Source of the DNA: Bradyrhizobiaceae bacterium
GTDB taxonomy: Bacteria > Pseudomonadota > Alphaproteobacteria > Rhizobiales > Hyphomicrobiaceae
Direction of reading: 5' to 3'
NCBI GenBank assembly: GCA_947475855.1
Contig: CANJPN010000400.1
Coordinates: 1 to 6,029, forward strand
Length of the DNA stretch: 6,029 bases
The notes beneath the pieces were generated by a model. The model saw only the letters and a list, made by a program, of their open reading frames with translations. It was not told where the DNA came from and made no database searches. The translations under genes and the position numbers were made by a program. Position 1 is the first letter of the stretch. Each line of letters opens with the position of its first letter. Below, piece by piece: positions 1 to 4,108 of this stretch.

Positions 1-117
1 GCGCGCTGGAATTGCGGCCATCGCTTCGAAGTATGCCAGATCGAGCTCGTGACGATTGCTCGCCGCTACGGCCGACGGCACCGGCTAGGCCAGGCCACCA
101 CGGCGATTGATGAATGA
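1..117 (+). CDS. 3' end of an unidentified small Cys/His-containing protein (partial)
   Basis: An open frame enters from the left edge and ends at the TGA at 115-117, giving 38 visible residues. The visible part includes WNCGHRFEV near its start and a basic stretch ARRYGRRHRLG. About 70 % of third codon positions are G or C, which favours this frame over the other two forward frames, both of which are poorer or closed early. CGH followed by basic residues resembles half of a zinc-ribbon-like knuckle, but the second Cys pair expected in such a protein is absent here. The stop overlaps the ATG of the next reading frame (ATGA). The family is not recognised, and the fragment could be non-coding. 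Confidence is low because only the tail is visible. Confidence 0.3.
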   Translation, partial: ARWNCGHRFEVCQIELVTIARRYGRRHRLGQATTAIDE

Positions 118-437
118 CCGACTTGTACAACCCAATCGACGAAGTCGTGCTCGAGCGCGTCGACGTGCGGCTTGCACGCAAGGTGCTCGAACAGGCGGGT
201 GAGGATGACGAACTCGAGATGACGTATCAGGAGCTCGCCATCGAACTCAGCAGCGCGCGTGAAGTGATCAGCAGGCTGGTCCGCGATATGCAACGGCGCG
301 GATGGATCCGGGCGCGGCAGCTTCAAGCTGCTCGACCGGCAGTCTCTACCGCGGTTGGCCACCGAGTCTCAACGGCGAAGTCTCAACGGCGAAGCGGATT
401 GCTGATCAGCCCGCGTGTCCGCCGCTCGGTGAGTTAG
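114..437 (+). pseudogene. Truncated, frameshifted Crp/Fnr-family regulator remnant (HTH domain only)
   Basis: Residues 1-67 of this frame match the C-terminal DNA-binding part of Crp/Fnr regulators: a connector helix (IDEVVLERVDVRLARKVLEQ), then ELEMTYQELAIELSSAREV, with the recognition helix at about residues 47-60 (SAREVISRLVRDMQ) and RRGWIR before the wing. Intact proteins of the family have about 220-250 residues and begin with a cyclic-nucleotide-binding-type sensor barrel, which is absent upstream in every frame. The wing expected after GWIR appears in another frame: from 316, codons read GSFKLLDRQSLPRLA, a typical Crp/Fnr ending, stopping at 403-405. One extra G in the GGG at 310-312 would explain the shift. 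A 14-bp tandem duplication follows at 365-394. The next gene encodes DUF2892, a common neighbour of such regulators. I infer a decayed regulator; a short HTH-only protein is less likely. Confidence 0.7.
365..394 (+). repeat. 14-bp perfect tandem duplication
   Basis: The unit AGTCTCAACGGCGA occurs at 365-378 and again at 379-392, with AG continuing at 393-394, so the two copies are perfect and directly adjacent. It lies in the 3' part of the Crp/Fnr remnant. Because 14 is not a multiple of three, the duplication changes the downstream reading frame and therefore the stop codon used. This is typical of recent replication slippage in a gene no longer under selection. Confidence 0.9.
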
Positions 438-510
438 TTCGATACTTATTTCAATACCGGGGCGTGGTCCATCGATAGGTTTACTCCAGCATCAACGGGA
501 AACATTAGTC

Positions 511-714
511 ATGGTCACCAATGTCGGAACTATCGACCGGGCGCTTCGCATCATCGTCGGGATCGGACTTTTGAGCCTCGTTTTCGTCGGGCCGCAGACA
601 CTTTGGGGCTGGCTCGGCCTCATTCCGCTCGTGACCGCCTTCCTCGGTTTCTGCCCTGCCTACACATTGTTCGGTATTCGCACCTGCCCCGTCCAACCAG
701 GCAGCAAGGGCTGA
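511..714 (+). CDS. DUF2892 / YgaP-type small inner-membrane protein
   Basis: This 67-residue protein begins MVTNVGTIDRALRI, the hallmark N-terminus of the DUF2892 (YgaP transmembrane) family. Two hydrophobic helices follow (about residues 11-27 and 34-48), separated by GPQTLWGW. The ending GFCPAYTLFGIRTCP carries the two family cysteines, C48 and C59. Family members are small inner-membrane proteins of unclear role; in YgaP the same domain is fused to a rhodanese, but no rhodanese is present here. The length is normal for stand-alone members. The ATG at 511 fits the conserved N-terminus; upstream there is a modest GGGAAA stretch, so the ribosome binding site is weak. It lies 73 bp after the Crp/Fnr remnant and was probably once controlled by or co-transcribed with it. 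The family assignment is firm and the function unknown. Confidence 0.88.
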   Translation: MVTNVGTIDRALRIIVGIGLLSLVFVGPQTLWGWLGLIPLVTAFLGFCPAYTLFGIRTCPVQPGSKG

Positions 715-740
715 AGGGCACATACTCAGCCTTAAACGGC

Positions 741-866
741 AAATGCGAGGCGGCGTTCGCGCACAACCAAAAGGTGCTCGACGATTGCATCCTGATGATG
801 ATGCGCTACACGGACGCCCACGGCGCTACACACGATCAATCGGCCACGTATCTTGCGAGCCTGTGA
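741..866 (+). pseudogene. Coding-like relic without an evident start
   Basis: Between the DUF2892 gene and the SRPBCC gene the frame ending in TGA at 864-866 reads CEAAFAHNQKVLDDCILMMM and then RYTDAHGATHDQSATYLASL. Across residues C to G nearly every third codon position is G or C, as in true genes of this genome, and the composition is that of a soluble helical protein. No ribosome binding site with a good start is visible. The only ATG codons inside are three in a row at 795-803, without a clear Shine-Dalgarno sequence; farther upstream the frame runs antiphase through DUF2892. I do not recognise the family. It may be the 3' end of a degraded gene or a small gene with an unusual start. Confidence 0.3.
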
Positions 867-886
867 GCGTCGTCAAAACGCAGACA

Positions 887-893
887 AGAGGGG
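887..893 (+). promoter_or_regulatory. Ribosome binding site of the SRPBCC gene
   Basis: AGAGGGG lies 6 nt before the ATG at 900 and supports that start over any downstream alternative. Confidence 0.65.
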
Positions 894-899
894 TCTTTC

Positions 900-1436
900 A
901 TGCTCGAAATCTGGATCGGCCTTGCTGCAGCTCTGATCGTCGGAGTGCTTGCCATCGTCTGCTATGCCGCGACGAAACCGGACGCCTTCAAGGTGACGCG
1001 TTCGCAGAACATCGCGGCGCCGGCTGAACGGATCTATCCGCTCATTGCCAACCTCAGGCAGATGAATACCTGGAACCCGTTCGTGAAACCCGATCCGGAT
1101 ATCAAGGTCGAATATCTGGGCCCGGAAAGCGGGGTAGGGGCCAAGCATACCTGGAGCGGCAACCGGCATGTCGGCTCAGGGCAGATCGCTATCGTCGAGG
1201 CCGCGCCGCAAAACCGTATCGAAATGAAGCTCGATATGCTGAAGCCCATGGAGGCCCACAACGATGTCGTGTTCACACTCGATGAGGCACCCGGCGGCAC
1301 GGCCGTGACGTGGACGATGACCGGCTCACAGCCGCTGCTCGCCAAGGTGATGAGCACGTTCTTCGACTGCGATAAGATGGTCGGTGGCATGTTCGAGCAG
1401 GGGCTGCGCGACCTCAAATCGAAGGCCGAAGCGTGA
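900..1436 (+). CDS. Membrane-anchored SRPBCC-family protein (polyketide cyclase/START-like fold)
   Basis: This 178-residue protein starts with a single hydrophobic segment (about residues 3-23, IWIGLAAALIVGVLAIVCYA) that should anchor it in the inner membrane. An SRPBCC ligand-binding domain follows from about residue 31: FKVTRSQNIAAPAERIYPLI and NLRQMNTWNPF is the characteristic first strand, helix and W-N-P motif of 'polyketide cyclase/dehydrase' SRPBCC proteins. VVFTLDEAPGGTAVTWTM is the typical late beta-hairpin, and MVGGMFEQGLRDLKSKAE the long C-terminal helix. Family members bind hydrophobic ligands, and most of this anchored subgroup has no assigned reaction. The orientation of the domain relative to the membrane cannot be read from the sequence. 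A good ribosome binding site supports the start, and a stem-loop terminator follows at 1476-1494. Fold assignment is strong; the ligand is unknown. Confidence 0.9.
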   Translation: MLEIWIGLAAALIVGVLAIVCYAATKPDAFKVTRSQNIAAPAERIYPLIANLRQMNTWNPFVKPDPDIKVEYLGPESGVGAKHTWSGNRHVGSGQIAIVEAAPQNRIEMKLDMLKPMEAHNDVVFTLDEAPGGTAVTWTMTGSQPLLAKVMSTFFDCDKMVGGMFEQGLRDLKSKAEA

Positions 1437-1475
1437 CTCCAGCCGAGCACGCTTCAGTCAGATGTCGCACAATTG

Positions 1476-1494
1476 CGGGCTTGCAAGCCCGTTT
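1476..1494 (+). terminator. Putative intrinsic terminator after the SRPBCC gene
   Basis: CGGGCTTG at 1476-1483 and CAAGCCCG at 1484-1491 form a perfect 16-bp palindrome, giving a 6-bp GC-rich stem with a UGCA loop in RNA. It is followed by TTT, and starts about 40 nt after the SRPBCC stop codon. The T tract is short, so termination may be partial. No other feature is seen in 1437-1575. Confidence 0.55.
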
Positions 1495-1575
1495 CGAAAT
1501 AGAACTCGCGGCCGCATCGGCGCTGGCCCAAATTCTCCAGAAGCGGCTTGCGCGCATACTTGTCTCGCTGCTCGC

Positions 1576-1604
1576 TTGCATTCCCCGCGGAAAGCGCCTA
1601 TCCA
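1576..1604 (+). promoter_or_regulatory. Likely promoter of the tRNA-Lys gene
   Basis: TTGCAT at 1576-1581 (preceded by C, giving CTTGCAT, close to the alphaproteobacterial CTTGAC -35) is followed by exactly 17 nt and then TATCCA at 1599-1604. Transcription would start near 1611, only a few bases before the mature tRNA 5' end at 1614. The position and spacing are good; the -10 match is moderate. Confidence 0.5.
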
Positions 1605-1613
1605 CGCGCCCGC

Positions 1614-1688
1614 GGGCCGGTAGCTCAGCGGTAGAGCACGTGACTTTTAATCATGTGGTCGCGGGTTCGATCCCCGCCCGGCTCACCA
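1614..1688 (+). tRNA. tRNA-Lys (anticodon UUU), CCA encoded
   Basis: A complete cloverleaf can be drawn. The acceptor stem pairs GGGCCGG (1614-1620) with CCGGCTC (1678-1684), with one G-U pair. The D stem is GCTC/GAGC with a 7-nt loop. The anticodon stem CGTGA/TCATG encloses the loop CTTTTAA (1644-1650), putting anticodon TTT at 1646-1648. The variable region has 5 nt, and the T arm is GCGGG-TTCGATC-CCCGC. CCA is encoded at 1686-1688. The total is 75 nt including CCA. It delivers lysine to AAA/AAG codons. It stands alone, transcribed toward the convergent catabolic genes, and no second copy of its 3' end was noticed in the window. Confidence 0.97.
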
Positions 1689-1709
1689 AGCCAAAACCCC
1701 GCAAATACA

Positions 1710-1736
1710 GTCTGTTATAGAATTTCGTGAACAGAC
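1710..1736. repeat. 7-bp inverted repeat just downstream of the tRNA
   Basis: GTCTGTT at 1710-1716 and AACAGAC at 1730-1736 form a perfect inverted repeat with a 13-nt AT-rich spacer, starting 22 nt after the tRNA CCA. There is no T run directly after it on the plus strand, so it is a weak terminator candidate for the tRNA. A recombinase or protein-binding site is an alternative. Confidence 0.45.
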
Positions 1737-1755
1737 CTGGACACTTATTCTGCCT

Positions 1756-1773
1756 TTGCCAAGTTGCTGGCAA
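1756..1773. repeat. Operator-like dyad TTGCC-N8-GGCAA, copy 1
   Basis: TTGCC at 1756-1760 and GGCAA at 1769-1773 are separated by 8 nt. An inner and overlapping palindrome AGTTGC-TG-GCAACT runs 1762-1775. The same TTGCC-N8-GGCAA arrangement recurs at 1839-1856. It resembles a binding site for a dimeric regulator; no such protein is encoded in the window. Confidence 0.5.
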
Positions 1774-1838
1774 CTCGCACTCAGTATCCCTTGATCTTGC
1801 AACCTACGAGTTCAGGTGGGGTTTGTGTACCGGCTCAA

Positions 1839-1856
1839 TTGCCAGTTCAACGGCAA
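1839..1856. repeat. Operator-like dyad TTGCC-N8-GGCAA, copy 2
   Basis: TTGCC at 1839-1843 and GGCAA at 1852-1856 are again 8 nt apart. The similarity to copy 1 includes the flanks, with A after TTGCC and CT after GGCAA in both. The starts of the two copies are 83 bp apart. The copy lies 41 bp past the amidohydrolase stop codon. No T run follows on either strand, so a terminator role is unlikely. Confidence 0.5.
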
Positions 1857-1882
1857 CTAGCCCAGCCTCCGCACCCTATCTG

Positions 1883-1894
1883 GCGAGGCCTCGC
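1883..1894. repeat. 12-bp palindrome abutting the amidohydrolase stop codon
   Basis: GCGAGGCCTCGC is a perfect palindrome ending 2 bp before the minus-strand stop codon at 1897-1899. It could form a short hairpin at the end of the operon mRNA, but no U tract follows on the minus strand, so it is not a convincing intrinsic terminator. Confidence 0.4.
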
Positions 1895-1896
1895 GC

Positions 1897-3150
1897 TCAC
1901 TGTGGCGGGCTTGCCCCCCCACGTGCTGCTCGGCGCTGCAATTTCACGTCAGAGAGGATCGTATCAAGCTTGAACAGTCGTTGCGCGTTGCCGCCCAGTA
2001 TGTTGCGCTTGGCCTGCTCGCTGAGAAACGGTTGATCGTAGATCACGCTCGGTAGATCCATATCCCAGTGCGGATAATCGGAAGCGTAGCAGAGCTGCGT
2101 CTCGGCGTTGATCATCTTGAACGTGGCCTGCAGCATCTCAAGGTTGTTGACCATCTCCATGGGCTGGGTCGAATAGAACATTTCCCGCATGTAGTCGCTC
2201 GGAAGCCTCTTAAGCAGCGGCGCATCCGAATTGCGCATCATCCATTCGTTGTCGAGCCGCTGCATAACGAACGGGACCCAGGCGAGACCGCTTTCGATCC
2301 ACAGCGTCTTTAGCCGTGGGAATCGCTCTGGCATGCCGTTGGTGATCCAGTTGGTCATGTGCAGGATGTTGTGCCAGGAAAACCCCATCGTATGCACACC
2401 CATGAACCGATTGAGCAGGCGCAGCCCCTCCTCCGAGCCTGTGCCGCTGGCGCTGTGGAAGGCGAGCGGAAGGCCGCGCTCTTCCAGTGCCCGGTATGTC
2501 TTCGCGTAAGTGTTGTCGTGCACTGCGCGGTAGTGCGTCGACGTCACCATGAAGCCGATGACACCGGGCTTTTCGGCAAACGCATTGACGACCTTCAGGC
2601 ATTCTTCCGGATTGTGGAACGGCAGATACAGCATCGAGCGAATGCGGGTATCATGCGCCAGAATCCGCTCACAGAGCCAACGATTGTAAGCCCAGGCCAA
2701 TTGCGTTTCGATATCCTCTCGCGGCGACAGCGCCAAGTTGAGCATCGGCGTGGGAAACATGCAGGCGACGTCGGTTCCCATCGCGTCCATCCAGCGGCGC
2801 ATCAGGGTGATGTCGCGGTGGGGGGACGGCGGCACGATCTCCTTTTTGCGGGCCCTGTAGCGAATGATACGGCCCCCCATCTCCTGATGGTTGCCCTTTC
2901 CGATGTTGATGCCGCCGCCTGAGAAGCCCTGATAAGTGGCTTCGTGCCGCATAACCGGATCTTCGATATACTCCGCGATCTCCTTGAACGATTCCGTTTC
3001 GTAATGATGGGAATCACAGTCGACGATCATGAAATCTTCGTAGCGCCGCTCCACGGCCTGATTGGCAGCGTGCTCCAGCGCTTGGCGGGTGTCGAACTCG
3101 GTGAGGTCGACATCGCGATACCTCGCACCAAAACCTGTTGCATTTCCCAT
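1897..3150 (-). CDS. Amidohydrolase-family protein (COG2159, amidohydrolase_2/decarboxylase type)
   Basis: This 417-residue protein of the metal-dependent TIM-barrel amidohydrolase 2 family (relatives of ACMSD and resorcylate/vanillate decarboxylases) probably hydrolyses or decarboxylates a small cyclic or aromatic carboxylate in the cytoplasm. Family signposts in order: MIVDCDSHHYE (residues 41-51) in place of the usual HxH strand; MRRWMDAMGTDVACMFPTP (118-135); LAFHSASG with candidate metal ligand H232; LKTLWIESGLAWVP (280-293); and YASDYPHWD with acidic D358 at the active-site end. LGGNAQRLFKL (385-395) is the normal family C-terminus; about 22 extra residues rich in R, G, A and P follow. 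The ATG at 3150 is preceded by GGAGG and lies 1 nt after the 115-aa gene. No signal peptide is seen. The substrate cannot be read from the sequence; the Rieske neighbour suggests an aromatic or ring-derived compound. Confidence 0.92.
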   Translation of the reverse strand: MGNATGFGARYRDVDLTEFDTRQALEHAANQAVERRYEDFMIVDCDSHHYETESFKEIAEYIEDPVMRHEATYQGFSGGGINIGKGNHQEMGGRIIRYRARKKEIVPPSPHRDITLMRRWMDAMGTDVACMFPTPMLNLALSPREDIETQLAWAYNRWLCERILAHDTRIRSMLYLPFHNPEECLKVVNAFAEKPGVIGFMVTSTHYRAVHDNTYAKTYRALEERGLPLAFHSASGTGSEEGLRLLNRFMGVHTMGFSWHNILHMTNWITNGMPERFPRLKTLWIESGLAWVPFVMQRLDNEWMMRNSDAPLLKRLPSDYMREMFYSTQPMEMVNNLEMLQATFKMINAETQLCYASDYPHWDMDLPSVIYDQPFLSEQAKRNILGGNAQRLFKLDTILSDVKLQRRAARGGASPPQ

Positions 3151-3151
3151 C

Positions 3152-3499
3152 TCATCCTCCCCGGGCGCGTTTTTTTTCTTCGTAGTTCAGCTTGCCGATG
3201 CCCGACATGTCCTGCCACATGCCGAGCTCGAATACATTGAGCGCAAGTCCATCGAGCATTGCAGTGCAGCCGATCATGACGTCGGTTGGAGTTACGCCGC
3301 TATTGCGTGCGAAAGGAAACGGTGCCGGCCCGACTTGAGCCTTGGCCGCATACAGCCGAACGACGCTGGCCAAGACTTGCCCGAGCGCATCGTTCGGGAC
3401 GGCATCGAGATTGTCCGCCTCAATCGCCTCTGCGCAGAGCGCCGCCACCTCGCTGGCCAGCTCGGAAAATCTACGCGCGGACTCATCAGACTGCGACAT
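3152..3499 (-). CDS. 115-aa conserved-looking protein of unknown function
   Basis: No characterised family is recognised. The protein is soluble with no signal peptide. Residues 4-57 are predicted mostly helical (RRFSELASEVAALCAEAIEA, then GQVLASVVRLYAAKAQV). The second half carries GPAPFPFARNSGVTPTDV (57-74), then MIGCTAMLDGLALNVFELGM (75-94) and WQDMSGIGKLNYEEKKR. The polar N-S-G-V-T-P-T-D stretch followed by a helix with one Cys looks like a conserved core. It starts 14 nt inside the Rieske gene, and its stop lies 1 nt before the amidohydrolase ATG, so it is almost certainly translationally coupled with both and works with one of them. Its last codons (GGA GGA TGA) are the ribosome binding site of the next gene. 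An A8 run lies just upstream (minus strand 3177-3170). Possible roles, all inferred: accessory subunit, chaperone, or small oligomeric partner of the amidohydrolase. Confidence 0.8.
   Translation of the reverse strand: MSQSDESARRFSELASEVAALCAEAIEADNLDAVPNDALGQVLASVVRLYAAKAQVGPAPFPFARNSGVTPTDVMIGCTAMLDGLALNVFELGMWQDMSGIGKLNYEEKKRARGG
3156..3160 (-). promoter_or_regulatory. Ribosome binding site of the amidohydrolase gene inside the upstream gene
   Basis: GGAGG on the minus strand lies 5 nt before the ATG at 3150. It is contained in the last two sense codons and stop of the 115-aa gene, which suggests translational coupling and fixes the amidohydrolase start. Confidence 0.75.
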
Positions 3500-3851
3500 A
3501 GACCTCGCCCCCGCGCTCGACGATATCGTACTTCTTCAGCTTGATCCGGTTGTTTCCGGGATGCTCGCCGGTCTTCAAATTGAACTCGTAACCGTGCCAA
3601 GGGCAGACGATGTGCATCTGCTCCTTGTCGTAGGACTGGCCGTGATAGGCGCCGTGTTCATCGACAACATCTATTACGCGCGGCACCCTGATGCCTTCGC
3701 ACGCCGGGCCGCCCTGATGTGGGCAGACGTTGCGATATGCATAGTACGCTCCGTCTTGCAGGATCACCGCGATTTCGTGTTTATCGAAATACACGATGCG
3801 CACTGCGCCGTCGGCAAGCTCACCGCGCTTGCACACGAGCACTTCCGCCAT
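3486..3851 (-). CDS. Rieske [2Fe-2S] ferredoxin-type protein
   Basis: This 121-residue single-domain Rieske protein should carry a [2Fe-2S] cluster and transfer electrons in the cytoplasm. Cluster ligands are visible as C43-x-H45 in NVCPHQGG and C83-x-x-H86 in IVCPWHGYEF. The N-terminal half (LVCKRGELADGAVRIVYFDK) and the C-terminal strands (IKLKKYDIVERGGEVYVAV) match the Rieske beta-sandwich. The 37 residues between H45 and C83 are about 20 more than in common ferredoxins of the BphF type, owing to an insert RVPRVIDVVDEHGAYHGQSY. The cysteines that form the disulphide in bc1-type Rieske proteins are absent. The ATG at 3851 is chosen over an upstream in-frame codon at 3914 because AAGGAGG lies 7 nt before it. 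It overlaps the next gene by 14 nt. No oxygenase subunit is encoded nearby, so its partner is unknown. Confidence 0.93.
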   Translation of the reverse strand: MAEVLVCKRGELADGAVRIVYFDKHEIAVILQDGAYYAYRNVCPHQGGPACEGIRVPRVIDVVDEHGAYHGQSYDKEQMHIVCPWHGYEFNLKTGEHPGNNRIKLKKYDIVERGGEVYVAV

Positions 3852-3858
3852 TGAGCCC

Positions 3859-3865
3859 CCTCCTT
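3859..3865 (-). promoter_or_regulatory. Ribosome binding site of the Rieske gene
   Basis: AAGGAGG on the minus strand, 7 nt before the ATG at 3851, is a near-perfect Shine-Dalgarno sequence. It decides against the longer in-frame start at 3914, which would add 21 residues unlike any Rieske N-terminus. Confidence 0.8.
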
Positions 3866-3885
3866 GAATTCTCGTGTCTTTCTCC

Positions 3886-3914
3886 AGCAGACTATGGCTG
3901 CTACACAGTGTCAA
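3886..3914 (-). promoter_or_regulatory. Promoter-like site ahead of the Rieske-115aa-amidohydrolase unit
   Basis: On the minus strand TTGACA (3914-3909) is a perfect -35 hexamer. It is followed after 17 nt by TCTGCT (3891-3886), a poor but positionally correct -10. The mRNA would start about 30 nt before the Rieske ATG. The -10 overlaps an inverted repeat AGCAG-N7-CTGCT (3886-3902), which could be a regulator site. No other convincing promoter was seen in 3866-4050. Confidence 0.4.
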
Positions 3915-4049
3915 TCCGCCACGTCCACCACGCCCGCTAAACTTGCTTTTGAAACTCTATTTCATTCCTGTCGAACGACGCCCTGCTACACGTTGAGCAG
4001 CGGTGCGCACGACTGGAAATTCCCTATCGACAAATCCTGCCTCACAGCG

Positions 4050-4080
4050 GTCCGACAAAAGAGCGGAAACGCCCGCGGAC
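4050..4080 (-). terminator. Putative intrinsic terminator after the complete Bug receptor gene
   Basis: Read on the minus strand, GGGCG (4074-4070), loop TTTC, and CGCTC (4065-4061) form a 5-bp stem with one G-U pair, directly followed by TTTT (4060-4057). An outer pair GTCCG (4080-4076)/CGGAC (4054-4050) flanks it. It starts about 30 nt after the receptor stop codon and would separate the receptor transcript from the Rieske unit. The stem is short, so efficiency is uncertain. Confidence 0.45.
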
Positions 4081-4108
4081 AAAGCTCCCGAAGGCCCTTG
4101 CGCCGCTC

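Noticed and set aside
1433..1720. Open frame running through the tRNA gene
   Set aside because: It overlaps a perfect tRNA-Lys cloverleaf and its promoter; the translation across the tRNA is the usual spurious peptide.
1710..1856. CRISPR array or transposon ends from the cluster of inverted repeats
   Set aside because: The repeats differ in length and spacing apart from the single TTGCC-N8-GGCAA pair, there are no regular spacers, no cas or transposase genes and no target-site duplications.
1727..2035. Open frames in the gap after the tRNA
   Set aside because: Their second half is antisense to the amidohydrolase C-terminus, no ribosome binding site is present, and codon third positions are not biased.
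2359..2922. Plus-strand open frame inside the amidohydrolase gene
   Set aside because: It is antisense to a clear family match and its translation (many H, R, Q) resembles nothing; typical antisense shadow in GC-rich DNA.
3342..3854. Plus-strand open frame over the Rieske and 115-aa genes
   Set aside because: It is opposite two coupled minus-strand genes with clear Shine-Dalgarno signals and shows no domain of its own.
3852..3914. Longer start for the Rieske protein (21 extra residues)
   Set aside because: The extension would include the Shine-Dalgarno AAGGAGG as coding sequence and overlaps the promoter-like TTGACA; the family domain begins at the internal ATG.
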